DNA of 64,000 nt from assembly GCA_037783545.1 (NCBI GenBank), contig JBBELK010000808.1:186001-250000 (forward strand). The letters run 5' to 3'. The notes beneath the pieces were generated by a model. That model made no database searches. It had not been told where the DNA came from and saw nothing but the letters and a program-made list of their open reading frames with translations. This document shows positions 55,701 to 63,633 of the stretch, piece after piece. Positions within the stretch are counted from its first letter, which is position 1. Every line of letters begins with the position of its first letter. This stretch comes from Henricia sp. BOLD:AAB3569 (lineage: Eukaryota > Echinodermata > Asteroidea > Spinulosida > Echinasteridae). A program made the translations under genes and the position numbers.

Positions 55701-58700
55701 CTGCCCTCGTACTTGGCAAATGTGACCAACTTCCAGGCACATGTATAAAATCAGTGGTAGCCAGGGAAATGAAATAAGAAACATTTAAAGCCCCAATACA
55801 TAATTTGCAGTTGACAAGAATAACCCGACTAAAAGTGTTTATACAGCAATCGTAACAACACCTCATTATTTTGTTACGTGTAAATTGATACCTTTGTGGG
55901 AGAAATTGCCAACTGAAGGTGTTTTCTTTTTTAAAGCTATCTGCAGACAACTTTTTTTACCATTCATTTACACACGAAAACCATGCATGGAGTTTTCAGA
56001 TATTACGCATCCATTTGGCTGAAATTTCTACAAGGCAGTTTATCAACATTATTCTTTAGTTATGCAATGCTGTTGTTTATGTTTTTAAAAGTTTCCCAAA
56101 CATACAAACTGTCTTTAACAGGCGCGTTAATCCAGGGCTTAACTACAAACAAAAATCATGAATATCCTTCTCAATTAATTTGTTTTTATACATACTGTGA
56201 TTCTTTGAACCAATTGCCCAAGATAGCAACCAATGTAGGCCAACCAGTACCCTGCATAAGACCATTTAGGATCCAGAATGTTATATAGTAGGCCTTGCTG
56301 TAGAGGTTTATCCATGCAGTCAGACTCCCAAACATGAAAATCTGTAAAACAGACAGCACAGAACTCCATCAAGCAACCTAAAGGGCCCATGATTTGAGAT
56401 TTTTAATAATGAAATCTATGCTATAAAATACGCTACTCAGTTGCAGTCATAAAAAACATATTTGGAGCTTGTTTTGGGGGATAAAACAAAGGCTTTTAGT
56501 TTTTGTGCTAATGTGAATATGCATATTCATGACCAAAGTCATGATGTAAGGCAATTAACACAGGAAAATCACATTAAACTGTGCACAAAAGACTGCTGGA
56601 ACTTCTCAAACTTCTTGGAACTTTTGTAATCTATGGGTGTTTGATGAGTTTGTTTTCCATGTTGCTTTTGTAAGCCGTGACAAAACTTGGGAAGAAAACT
56701 GCAGCAATTTACCACAAGTCCAGCTTAAAGTCTTATGTTTTGTCTTCACTTTTACCTTCTGTCTTCCTTACGTGTGCACTCCAAACAGCGCCCTCTGTCT
56801 GTGATTTATTGCAATGAAATCTTCGAAGTTGAAAAAGGCTACCTTTTATTGATTTTACATCCAAACAAACAATAGTATGGCTTGCTGAACAAGTAACCCG
56901 TCATACATGTATGAAGCAAATATTAGGCACAGAGTTGTTTAGCATGTTATATGCCCTTTAAATTTCAGATCTGAAGGTCTTAAAAATATATTTTTCCTTT
57001 TATGGATATGGATATTCGCTTTTTAAACGTAAAACTAAAGTCTTGTAAATACAAGTTTAACTTTTAAATAAACCAAACTTTCCAAGTTGAAGGGCTTAAA
57101 TAAACACTTCTCTGCCGCAGATGAAATTTTAAAAATCTTATTTCGGGCAGTTGTCTTTGCAAGTAAAAATAGGTTGATCACCATTATAAAAAAATATATG
57201 TATAGAGCTCGGGAGAGGACGGGATGAAAAACAACTATCTCGTGGGAACGAATCACTATTGCATCATAATTACGGACATATTAACTCGTGAATCGGCTTT
57301 TGTTTGTTCCCACAGCTTATCTTGTGCAAAGACTTATCTTAAAATATAAGGTATAAGATGTCCACATATTTATTATGGTGACATGAGCCGCACCTTGTAA
57401 CTGAAGGTTGCGGTTAAAAATGCCTACATATATAGGATGTTTTAAGCTGCTTTGTGGAAATTAGTGTGCTCCCCTAAAAAGTGATTTGCCATTGTATTGC
57501 CCTCCCCTGTCCAGTTTGAAATGTCTGGTGAGGCCGCTGCTTAAAACCACTGCCTCTTAGGCCATGGGCCAAAATCTGTAAGAGGCCTAGAAATAGAGTT
57601 TCGTCTTTACTTTTTAGGGGCAACTTTATTTTTCGGATATAAGTAGTTTGGGACATGCTGAATAATATTTCACTTGTTCACATTTGAACTACATGTATCT
57701 GCTCGTAAATTAGAAATAAAGGTCAGAAAAATCGGCGATTTTGGTCGCTTTCTTGTACGGTTTTTCTCAACCTCGATCTATCTATCTATCCATTGCAAAA
57801 TGCAGTATTGTCGCGGTAATCTGGACACGAGTTGGGATTACAATAGACTGGTTCCCACTCCACCCTACCGGTAGCTGGCCGTGCCAAACGTGTGTTCGTC
57901 ATTCGATTGACAATTAAAAGGGGATTAGGCCTATAACCCACTCGGTTGGCAGACATTTCGTGACTGTAACCACAAAGAGAAGTTGATTAATGCCATTCAT
58001 CAGGAATTCGTTGAGAAGAATAACGAATTCGCTTAGGAAATCGAACTGTGCTGGGTTTAAGCACGCACCCGGAGGCCTAACGTTTTCAGTCTATTAGGCC
58101 TATATTCTGCCCGCGGTTTGGTGATTGTTGGAGCTATACCAAAATAACACTGTTCCAGATGTCATGTTTAATGTATTAGACAGTTTGTGATCTCATTTTG
58201 TACCACGTAAAGTTCAATAAAATAATTTTAAGCATATAGGCCTAAGACAAGAAAAAGGGTGTTCGCAACATGAAAACGTGTAGCAACTGTCCTTTTCAGT
58301 GTATACACATTAAAGTGTCATTAGAGTGCTTGAATGAAGAAACGATTGTGCTCTTATTATGCTTAAAAATGTTGGATTCGGACTAATTCACTATGTTAAA
58401 GTGTTTGTATTTATAAACACGTACACGTGCAGTTGAACTTATAAACTAAACATGGGCCAGGGTGGGGTGTTTCGGAGGGTGTTTCGGGCCGCGTTCCCCC
58501 AGCAAAAAATCCAGTGCCTCTCCAGATTCCCGCTAAAAATAAAGGAAGTGCTATAAAATGGCAAGGAAAAATGCATGATAGGCCCCTCCTATAGCCGTAC
58601 ATGTAATTTAACTTAAAAACGTGTTCTGGCGTCCCCCTTTACTAGCAATGCCCTGATCGTCCCCCATTGACAAAACAAAGGTATTAATGGCATAATGTCA

Positions 58701-60387
58701 CTATTTTGACAAAGAAATCCGCAAACAAATCTTCAAATAAGTATTGTTTCTCCTGTGTTAAACTATTGGGCCTACAACTTACAAGCAGCGAACATAAGAT
58801 TCGGATTCAACATTATTGAAACTGTGCACCATTTTATGTCAACTCTGAAAGCATTTGCGGGCACTATGGTCAAAATACTGTTTTTGACCAAAAACGGGCA
58901 AATCCTGAATCCTCCCAGTCCAACTAGCACAGGGTCATTTTGCATTAATAATGTAAACAATTACGTGCAATGTGGACCAGCGGTTTCGGATTCACGGCAT
59001 AGTACAGTATAAAGACCAAGAACGACCGAATTCGATACAAATAGCTCAATTGGTAGGGCATCTGCACGTTGATCAGAAGGTCCGCAGTTCGAATCCTGGA
59101 GGAGTCAAGTTGCTTTTTACTGCATCCAGATTTTCAAAATTCATAGACATTTGTCAACATTTGTATCAAATTTATTCAACCCGGTGCGGCGGTTCCTGTG
59201 TTATAATCACTAAAAATAATCACTTATATAAGTTAAGGCGAAGGCGAAGCTTAACATTTATAGGCCTTTTACAAATTTTGGCCAAACCCCTACATGTAAA
59301 TTGCGATTGCATTCACAGAATTATTCATTGCTAATGGGGCCGGGTAGACCTACTGACTGCAAATGCGTTCCTTTTTCATTCTCAATCATGTCAATACACG
59401 TTGGTACGGCCAAGGCAGTGAGCTTTATTGGGCCAGGGTGGATCGGGATCCAGTCTATTATAACCCTAACTCGTGTCCAGATTAACGCGTCGACACTGCA
59501 TTTTGCAGTGGCAGCGATAGCTCGAGGTTGAGAAAAACCGCGCGAGAAAGCGGCTTAAAGAGTCGTTTTTTCTGACCTTTATTTCTAAGTTACGTGCAAA
59601 TTGTTCAAATGTGAACAAGTGAAATATTATTCAGCATGTCTCAAACTACTTATATCCGAAAAATAAAGTTGCCTCAAAAAGTAAAGACGAAACTGCAAGA
59701 TACGGGTCTTTGGCCCATGGCCTATCTAGCATTCTGGAGCAGATAGAGGTGCACATGTCATTTGATGCAGACGAGGAAGCCACCTCATTTGCCATTTTCT
59801 ATAAATGCAAAGCAATTTTAATTGAGAAGTAACTTACAGAAATGGCAGAGAGACACATTCCAATTCCAAGTACTTTTTTCAAATCCAACCTAAGCAAGAG
59901 CGGAAAAAACCAAAGTGAATACACAGATGACTCATTTCGATTTATCATTGATTTTTTTTAGGGTAGAGACTCCGATTTTATGACAGGCGGCAAGGGCAAC
60001 AAGGAATCCTGGTTTTACAGTTAACAGGTTTAACAAACATGCGTCCAAGTACAGATCAATTATATTGAAGTGATGTCATTGTGTTGTGACATTCTTGTAA
60101 CAACAACATTATTTTTTTGTGGTGGCCAGATGGGTCACATGGAATAATGCATTGCAAATTGATAAAACATAATTGAAAAACGTTTTATTTTTCGAGGTGC
60201 CACACCCGAAACGCACGGACTGTATATTATTAAACAAATACATTTGGTGTCGTTACCTGTCTCCAAGCATTCCACTGACGTACAAGCCAATTGCATAGGC
60301 GACGAGGAATAGCGTATCAAGAACACCAAAGAATATCTCCACATCATCTGCCGTCTCCAAGAATGGGTTCATATCATCTGTAATCAC
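37642..60387 (-). CDS. SLC37A3: SLC37A3-like sugar-phosphate/phosphate exchanger, 12 exons, 5' end missing
   Basis: A major-facilitator membrane protein of the SLC37 family, expected in ER or endolysosomal membranes; SLC37 proteins exchange phosphorylated sugars or related anions, and SLC37A3's own substrate is less clear. Joined exons give about 419 residues against roughly 490 in the family, so the first 70-80 (TM1 and the loop after it) are not recognised. Diagnostic strings: VLDTLFLVAYAIGLYVSG, NGLMQGTGWPTLVAILGNWF, GLVFGLWSSCQSLGNILGS, YACLKLVNYSFFFWLPYYMS, SAELGQQDAIHGSQEALATV, IDGTGTMGAAMGQ. QEALATV and GAAMGQ fit A3 better than A1/A2. All splice phases agree and no stop or frameshift was found, so the gene is probably active. 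Confidence 0.9.
37871..38075. mobile_element. Tc1-family MITE (about 205 bp) in the last intron
   Basis: Ends CACTACTCACAATAAGTTAT and ATAACTTATAGTGAGTAGTG are inverted copies, close to the TIRs of the Tc1-like elements at 30-32.5 kb. So it is probably mobilised by the same transposase. TGTA flanks both ends. Confidence 0.85.
38165..38525. repeat. Partial tandem repeat with GCTAAGCA-type motifs
   Basis: GCGCTGCTTAA, AGCTGAAAA, GTGTGCTTACTGTAGCAGA and GTTAGCGCTATT-type blocks appear in the same order at about 38187-38250 and 38453-38510. Confidence 0.65.
38533..39091 (+). mobile_element. TIR element family M, copy 1 (about 560 bp)
   Basis: Ends AAAGGGCCCCTGAA and TTCAGGGGCCCTT are inverted copies. 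It is homologous throughout to copies at 41.44 and 56.38 kb. The 116-codon frame inside shares residues with the frame in copy 2 (FYMLP, EVLCFF, KQRP, EIFKV), but copy 3 is interrupted, so I treat it as non-coding. Confidence 0.88.
39243..39308 (-). CDS. SLC37A3: SLC37A3-like exon k
   Basis: 66 bases, ILIPVLQMHYGWPSVFYF then LTIT, equivalent to the GW..VFYF string before TM12. Acceptor TTTCAG, donor ACG|GTGAGT. Confidence 0.92.
39678..39705. repeat. Poly-G tract in an intron
   Basis: More than 20 consecutive G residues in intron j-k. Length may be affected by sequencing. Confidence 0.85.
39962..40161 (-). CDS. SLC37A3: SLC37A3-like exon j
   Basis: 200 bases, ADLILNAFLLTLLGICVNGS, AHLVSSVVSAELGQQDAIHG, SQEALATVAGIIDGTGTMG and AAMGQ, TM10-TM11. 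The SAELG and IDGTG signatures are conserved in SLC37. Donor CAG|GTGAGG. Confidence 0.95.
40162..41019. other. Intron DNA without recognised feature
   Basis: Upstream side of exon j. It reads like an old repeat (GTCATTCCGTGTGAAATCAC), but I could not delimit it. Confidence 0.35.
41020..41260 (+). mobile_element. tRNA-headed SINE, degenerate
   Basis: B-box-like GTTCGAATCC at about 41030, then GTGCCCTTGGGCAAGACACTT and CAGGAGCAAATGGATACC, the typical body of such SINEs. The 5' head is decayed. Confidence 0.65.
41444..42023 (-). mobile_element. TIR element family M, copy 2 (about 580 bp)
   Basis: Inverted relative to copies 1 and 3. Ends TTAAAGGGCC and GGCCCTTTAA. Lies in the long intron i-j. 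Confidence 0.88.
42263..42365 (+). repeat. Dispersed repeat, second copy of 33.99-34.09 kb
   Basis: Shares GGTCACACTTCCGGAG and GGGTTTTAACGTTGTGACGA with the earlier copy. Confidence 0.75.
42624..42703. repeat. Hairpin, 32-base arms
   Basis: TCAAACGTCGTGCTTGTGCC plus GTGTCGAATTAA pairs with the inverted copy ending at 42703, with two mismatches and a 16-base loop. Confidence 0.9.
42945..43080. repeat. Dispersed repeat, second copy of 25.78-25.91 kb
   Basis: TGTGCAACCATGCATGTCC, AAGGAACAAAGAAACTGCCC and GGCGGCTAT are shared in order. Confidence 0.7.
43186..44099. mobile_element. 914-bp TIR element
   Basis: Ends of about 48 bp: CTAACAATGGAAATTGGGCAC lies in both, inverted, with few mismatches. 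The interior is non-coding and has imperfect repeats of GTGGCATC/TGCCAGGC type. No target duplication was found. Confidence 0.82.
44934..45930 (+). mobile_element. Dispersed element of about 950 bp, copy 2
   Basis: Collinear with 11911-12864. It lies in the intron of the transporter. The left flank is GTTTAAAG and the right flank TTATAAC, so the TTTAAA duplication seen at copy 1 is not clean here. Confidence 0.75.
46178..46240. repeat. Hairpin with GTAGATTCTT ends
   Basis: GTGTAGATTCTTGAAGATAATGGGC pairs imperfectly with GCCCATTATTTTAAAGAATC plus TACAC around a C/G-rich loop. Further CTACAGT copies nearby (46071, 46105-46122) belong to the same repeat. Confidence 0.8.
46241..47380. other. 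CpG-richer intron stretch, no exon recognised
   Basis: 46.3-46.9 kb has more CpG and a donor-like CG|GTGAGT at 46528. This could be an alternative promoter of a nested transcript, but I found no coding continuation. Confidence 0.25.
47382..47645. mobile_element. Foldback MITE with 30-bp perfect TIRs
   Basis: CCAGGGTTGTAGTCGAGTCC plus ATCACAAGTC at the left is exactly inverted at 47616-47645. GGACTTGTGACGGACTTGTG is tandemly repeated just inside the right arm. Confidence 0.93.
47911..48012 (-). CDS. SLC37A3: SLC37A3-like exon i
   Basis: 102 bases, GIGGGFISDRMGVRSPVVVL then MLFMSYGLLVGYS: the second-half MFS DRxG-type loop and TM9. Donor T|GTGAGA, followed by the longest intron of the set (7.7 kb). 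Confidence 0.93.
48248..48419. mobile_element. Foldback element between exons h and i
   Basis: AGTACTAAAGTCAAAACGTCA and GTTGCCATGGTTATTGGGTC (left) are inverted at the right (GACCCAATTACCATGGCAAC, CTTAGTAGTCTATT). Arms of about 55 bp with indels; loop of about 60 bp. Confidence 0.8.
48461..48602 (-). CDS. SLC37A3: SLC37A3-like exon h
   Basis: 142 bases, YALSYACLKLVNYSFFFWLP (TM7), then YYMSNSFLWTEMISDQIS and MFYDIGGMIG. The strongest family match in the gene. Acceptor AAAACAG, donor G|GTATGT. Confidence 0.95.
48814..49839 (-). pseudogene. Non-LTR retrotransposon RT, C-terminal part, many breaks
   Basis: On the minus strand: SLGVRQG then an in-frame expansion (RVRQGEACVRQGEAC), VLDPSLFNTCMDWIMG, TDLDFANDAVILAET, in which the second residue of the FADD box is Asn. 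Further downstream come frame-broken RVS, FTYLGSV and a C-terminal IRERQLRLYGHVVRF, RRPVGRPRASWL and CRCGTCSHT-stop at 48814. Family not certain (RTE-like or related). Lies inside intron g-h, antisense neither to the gene nor spliced into it as far as I see. Confidence 0.82.
49729..49770. repeat. 21-bp in-frame tandem duplication inside an RT motif
   Basis: Two exact copies of GCATGCCTCACCCTGCCTCA plus C (49729-49749, 49750-49770), then a partial third. They expand the conserved GVRQGC motif by seven residues per unit. Confidence 0.9.
49840..51470. other. Intron g-h remainder
   Basis: No gene or element delimited. An inverted CCACGGCAC/GTGCCGTGG pair spans 50239-50285. Confidence 0.4.
51471..51574 (-). 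CDS. SLC37A3: SLC37A3-like exon g
   Basis: 104 bases, DGDSTSTKEQSTTDSTQTPQ (Ser/Thr-rich loop) then AISFLQALILPGVAP before TM7. Donor CCA|GTAAGT. Confidence 0.9.
51883..52500. mobile_element. Foldback element with about 220-bp arms
   Basis: Left arm 51883-52096 and right arm 52113-52500 are inverted copies (TCTTTCCACAGTAAAGGGGG, TGTACAAATTTGC, AACCGGGACGG). The right arm is lengthened by a 173-bp insert. The central loop is about 16 bases, so the single strand would form a very long hairpin. Confidence 0.9.
52184..52356. mobile_element. Tigger/pogo-like MITE inserted in the foldback arm
   Basis: Ends CAGTAAACTCTCATTATA and TATAATGAGGGTTTACTG are inverted, flanked by TA on both sides (52182-52183, 52357-52358). 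A CAGT start and TA target fit the pogo/Tigger group. GGGAATAATGGCTGGGACT is tandemly doubled inside. Confidence 0.85.
52501..53078. other. Intron f-g sequence
   Basis: No feature recognised. Confidence 0.4.
53079..53129 (-). CDS. SLC37A3: SLC37A3-like exon f
   Basis: 51-base exon encoding LKENEEDDSDETELQK, an acidic stretch of the central loop. The phase fits exons e and g exactly. Low complexity makes it less certain than the membrane exons, and it could be alternatively used because 51 is a multiple of three. Confidence 0.75.
53130..54243. other. Intron e-f sequence
   Basis: No feature recognised. A 97-codon plus-strand frame at 53.69-53.98 kb has no domain and opposes the gene. Confidence 0.4.
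54244..54328 (-). CDS. SLC37A3: SLC37A3-like exon e
   Basis: 85 bases, FAFLATSSLLFVGGIVIL then IFLVPSPKDL, TM6 and the start of the central cytoplasmic loop. Donor A|GTGAGT. Confidence 0.92.
54769..54862 (-). CDS. SLC37A3: SLC37A3-like exon d
   Basis: 94 bases, GLVFGLWSSCQSLGNILGS then LLVAVIVYHGYS (TM4-TM5). Acceptor TTGCAG, donor TCG|GTAAGA. Confidence 0.92.
54863..56195. other. Intron c-d sequence
   Basis: 55785-55960 resembles 62345-62560 (AAAGCCCCAA, ATTTGCAGTT, GACAAGAA, GGTAACAA-type blocks in order), an old dispersed repeat. The rest is unassigned. Confidence 0.5.
56196..56341 (-). CDS. SLC37A3: SLC37A3-like exon c
   Basis: 146 bases from IFMFGSLTAWINLYSK to LVAILGNWFKES, TM3 to TM4. 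The GTGWP/GNWF block is a signature of SLC37. Acceptor TTTTACAG|ATTTTC, donor CA|GTATGT. A MITE starts only 38 bases upstream of the acceptor. Confidence 0.92.
56380..56961 (+). mobile_element. TIR element family M, copy 3 (about 580 bp)
   Basis: Starts AAAGGGCCCATGA and ends ATGCCCTTTAAA. Same orientation as copy 1. It sits directly upstream of exon c, leaving 38 bases for the acceptor and pyrimidine tract. Confidence 0.88.
57556..59725. mobile_element. 2.2-kb element with about 310-bp inverted arms
   Basis: Left arm 57556-57875 and right arm about 59430-59725 are inverted copies: GGCCATGGGCCAAA, AAAGTAAAGACGAAACT, CAAGTGAAATATTATTCAGC, AGAAATAAAGGTCAGAAAAA, GAGGTTGAGAAAAACCG-type and TCTGGACACGAGTT blocks. 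The loop (1.5 kb) holds a SINE and no transposase. Confidence 0.85.
59035..59190 (+). mobile_element. tRNA-headed SINE, family C
   Basis: A box TAGCTCAATTGG and B box AGTTCGAATCC are clear. The anticodon arm is degenerate (TCTGC/TCAGA around ACGTTGA). The tail TTGTCAACATTTGTATCAAA is shared with the fragment at 3.1 kb. Confidence 0.75.
59838..59889 (-). CDS. SLC37A3: SLC37A3-like exon b
   Basis: 52-base exon, RLDLKKVLGIGMCLSAIS. Flanks CTTAG|G and TCT|GTAAGT fit consensus. Follows the GDR motif in the MFS loop between TM2 and TM3. Confidence 0.9.
60257..60387 (-). CDS. SLC37A3: SLC37A3-like exon a (first visible)
   Basis: Reads VITDDMNPFLETADDVEIFF then GVLDTLFLVAYAIGLYVSG and MLGDR across the end of the first extracellular/lumenal loop and TM2. 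Donor AG|GTAACG at 60257. I chose the acceptor ...GAGAGCAG at 60388, because the pyrimidine tract sits at a better distance. A second AG would start the exon at 60377. Confidence 0.85.
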
Positions 60388-61037
60388 CTGCTCTCATGAT
60401 GAACATTTGAAAGAAACATAAATTTTCTGCGTTAAAAATTGCCCAATTCACAAAATCTGGGACAAAGGCTTCATGTTCTATATCCTGAATGAGGTTTTGT
60501 CGTATGGAGTTATGGAATTTTTATTTAAGTAAAGGGTAATTTGCTTCTTCGATAAGTCTTTTACGCGATATCAATTTTAAAAACTTGAATGTCAAACTAT
60601 GCAAACTCTCACAACCATGTGTGATTCCATTTGCTAACTTGTTTTGTGGGTTGTATATAGTGCGGTCTTGTATGTGATCTTGAAATCTTAAATTATCAGC
60701 CTTTCTTAACTTCAGCATCTTTTGCCGATCAGATCCCAACGAAAATTGACCAGAAAACGCGAGAAAAGATACCATTATCAAGACATTAATTGCCATTGGA
60801 AATGCGAAGAATCCAATCGAAAGTAAAATAAAGTGCTAAAATGAATGAAACAATATCGCTTTTTAAATATAATTAATGCCGATTGTCGCACAAGACGAAT
60901 TTACCGCAATTATTACGAATTAGAATGCAAACAAATTGAAAAATACTGTACCACAAATTAAATCTATTGGCGGCATTTCTAAATTAAAATTGAGAAATTG
61001 GCTCCTCAATGCTTTGGGACAAATTATAGTATACCTG
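60388..61037. other. Sequence upstream of exon a
   Basis: The missing N-terminal exon should lie on this side. A 91-codon minus-strand frame at 60.5-60.8 kb starts MAINVLIMVSFLAFSG but does not match SLC37, so I do not join it. Confidence 0.45.
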
Positions 61038-61231
61038 GCACGATATGTGGCAAAGTGTCTCCCCCCTAACGCCCCTATACCTCAACACACTCTTACATTT
61101 TGTTAACGCACCACCCCCCCCTACCCCACTCCCCCTAAAAACTGAAAGGAATTCCTTGGAAACTCCTTGGATGTTTGAGACACATTGGGGGATCAATGTA
61201 TAGGGCGGAGTCTCTCTGCCACATATCGTGC
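61038..61231. mobile_element. Foldback element (about 194 bp)
   Basis: GCACGATATGTGGCA is perfectly inverted at the other end (61217-61231), and CCCCTATA/TATAGGGC continue the pairing. C-rich centre. Confidence 0.82.
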
Positions 61232-61411
61232 TTATGATTTTTAGAATCGTTCAAGGGGGTTTGTGTGATACAAGTGGTAAAATATAACAGATAAAAGGTA
61301 TATATTATATATACAGATTTACAAGAGACGTAGATTTGATTACATGTATACAGAAATATAAGGGAAAAAAACCAGCCGTGTTAGTCTGTGACATACAAAA
61401 ATAAAGGGGAA

Positions 61412-62029
61412 TTATACCCCATGTCACAATTAGCTTGCGGTGGGTTTGCGAGTAGTTTGCAACGGATTTTTAGGCATTTTCGGCCGGCGCCCCACGGGAC
61501 TCCTTGCGGCCGCCGGGTCGTTTTTGGGCATCGGGCGGTCATCGAGTTACTTTTAAATCGGATTGTAAACCTGGTGCGGCGTTTCGCATCGCAAACTGAT
61601 CGCCAATAAATCGGTCGATGCCTGGCCGATGTCCGGCAGGGCGTCGCACACATCGGGCGGGCTCCGGGCCAAATTTTTGACAACCCAGACAATCCATATA
61701 TCTGCCAGGCGCCGTCGGGGCGCCGCCCAGACGCCGCTCAGACGCAGACCGGGCCCTGCCCAGTGTCCGGCCGACTTGGCGGCGCCCGGCCGGAAATCGG
61801 CCAGATATCGGCTGGGGTATCGCAGTGACATAGGCAGGACATCGGCAGGACACCGGCCGATAAACGGGCCAAGAAATTGACCCCATTCCGTCATGGCAGC
61901 GTGCGGGGCACTTTTAATTGTGACTGTGACCGCCCAATCGCGCGATCTTTCGCCGACCTCTACACGCCGGCCGATGCCTATAAATCGCACACGCCTCCCG
62001 GCCTCCGCTTTAATTGTGACTTAGGTATT
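61412..62029. mobile_element. GC-rich non-autonomous element, ends uncertain
   Basis: The core 61470-61990 is much richer in GC and CpG than its surroundings, with CCGGCCGA/TCGGCCGG-type palindromes. GTCACAATTA occurs inverted at the two ends (61424, 62012), as expected for TIRs. The 145-codon minus-strand frame is most likely composition-driven. Confidence 0.5.
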
Positions 62030-62224
62030 AGACACTGTGCTTTATTTCACTTCACAAACTTGAAATCGCTACACTCATACATTGTGTACAAAAAAGAAAT
62101 GCCCCAACCTATACAAAGAAGGAAAATCGCTACATCGCTATACTCCATAAGACACTGTGCTTTATTTCACTTCACTAACTTGAAAACGCTACACCCATAC
62201 ATTGTGTACAAAAAAAGAAATGCC
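62030..62224. repeat. Direct repeat, 120-bp period, two copies
   Basis: AGACACTGTGCTTTATTTCA and CATTGTGTACAAAAAAG occur at 62030-62103 and again 120 bases later, with few changes. Confidence 0.9.
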
Positions 62225-62603
62225 TCAACAGATGACAAAGTTATTGATCAAGTAATTAAGGCAAATTAATTGAAGTCAATATTATAGATTGAATTGGAAA
62301 CAAATGTGCTTTGAAATCAAACAAAACATCTTTTTGGATCTTTTTTAAAGCCCCAAAACATCATTTGCAGTTTACCCAAACTTTTACTTTACAAGTTGAC
62401 AAGAAAACCTAAAAAGCGTTGATAGCAATGGTAACAAATAGTTGTGTAAAATGGTACTTTTGTGGAATAATTTGCGGACTAAAGGTGCCTTTTTTTTAAT
62501 TTTAAAGTCGTTTGCAAAGGATTTTTTTCTTACGATAGGTTTTCTCGCTCGAATTCATAAAAAATGCATTTGATTTCGTTTGTGTAATGTCAATCACGGC
62601 AGT

Positions 62604-62621
62604 AAACCCCCCCCCCCCCCC
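62604..62621. repeat. Poly-C tract
   Basis: Run of about 17 C residues. Confidence 0.8.
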
Positions 62622-62971
62622 ACCCTTCCCTAGTTGAAAAAGCGTAACATGACAACTCAATGTTTCAATACCGTATTACATGTATGTATTTAGGTCTTAG
62701 TATCCCCCATGCCAAATATGGATCAGTTGGGTGTAAGTGTTCAGAGATCAGAGCCGATTTGATATTCAAAACTAGTAAAATATTTAATGTCAGTCACGGT
62801 GGAAGTGCCCAGTTAATTTCGATATAGTTGTTGGACTTTTCCCGAAGAGTCGCTCTGACTCTGTTATGGAAATAAGTGAAGTCAGTGTCCGCTTTTCAGT
62901 GGATTTACATACGGGTTGCGCTTGTTGAGCAAAATGTCCTTTGTTTCTTGGGCATATTATTTTCTCCTTTA

Positions 62972-63633
62972 AAGGCCTATTTCACACTGGAGAGCGGTAA
63001 CGGGATTCCGCGCGGTAGACTACGCGGTTTTATATTGGACCATTCACATTGAGAGCAGGAACACCGCGCGGTTGGACGGTAAACCGCGGCGTTTAGAAAC
63101 CAGAGCGATTTGTTCAACAATACCGCGCTGAGACTGTGCGTCGTGGCCAATCAGCGTATGACGTAAGCAACAGTACCGAGAGTTTGATCCTGGAAGTTCA
63201 GAAATATCCACAGTTATATGACACGAGTTTGAAAGCTTACAAAGATGCTGTAAAAAAAACCAAGACGTCTGGGAGGCTGTTGGTGTGATTTAGGATCATT
63301 TGCAGTACCACATCATGCCTCGCTTTGTACGTGTAGTAACGTTGCACGTGCACAGTCGTACCGTATACTACATGTACATGCCCTTTTCTGAAGGATTTCA
63401 TGAACCCAAATTCTTCGCCTTTTCTTTTCTTTGGCACGTAACCTTCTCGCCAATATCAGAAGTAACAGAGCTTCGTCAACGCACCGGCGATTTTTCACGT
63501 GGGACGTCGCCACTGTTTCATGGGAGTAATTTGCATATACCGCACGGGTTCCGCGCTCTGTATGAACGGGTAATACCGCGCGGCAAACTGCTTTCCGTTT
63601 TCCGTTACCGCTCTTCAGTGTGAATAGGCCTAA
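62972..63633. mobile_element. About 660-bp TIR element
   Basis: AGGCCTATTTCACACTGGAG plus AGCGGTAACGG is inverted at the right end (CCGTTACCGCTCTTCAGTGT plus GAATAGGCCT). ACCGCGCGG motifs repeat inside. Minus-strand frames across it have no domain. Confidence 0.85.

Noticed and set aside
60521-60796. 91-codon minus-strand frame as transporter exon or signal peptide gene
   Set aside because: The hydrophobic start looks signal-like, but the rest shows no family and does not align to SLC37; no acceptor/donor pair in phase with exon a.
61553-61990. 145-codon minus-strand frame
   Set aside because: Lies in the GC-rich island where stop codons are rare; overlapping frames on both strands and no domain.
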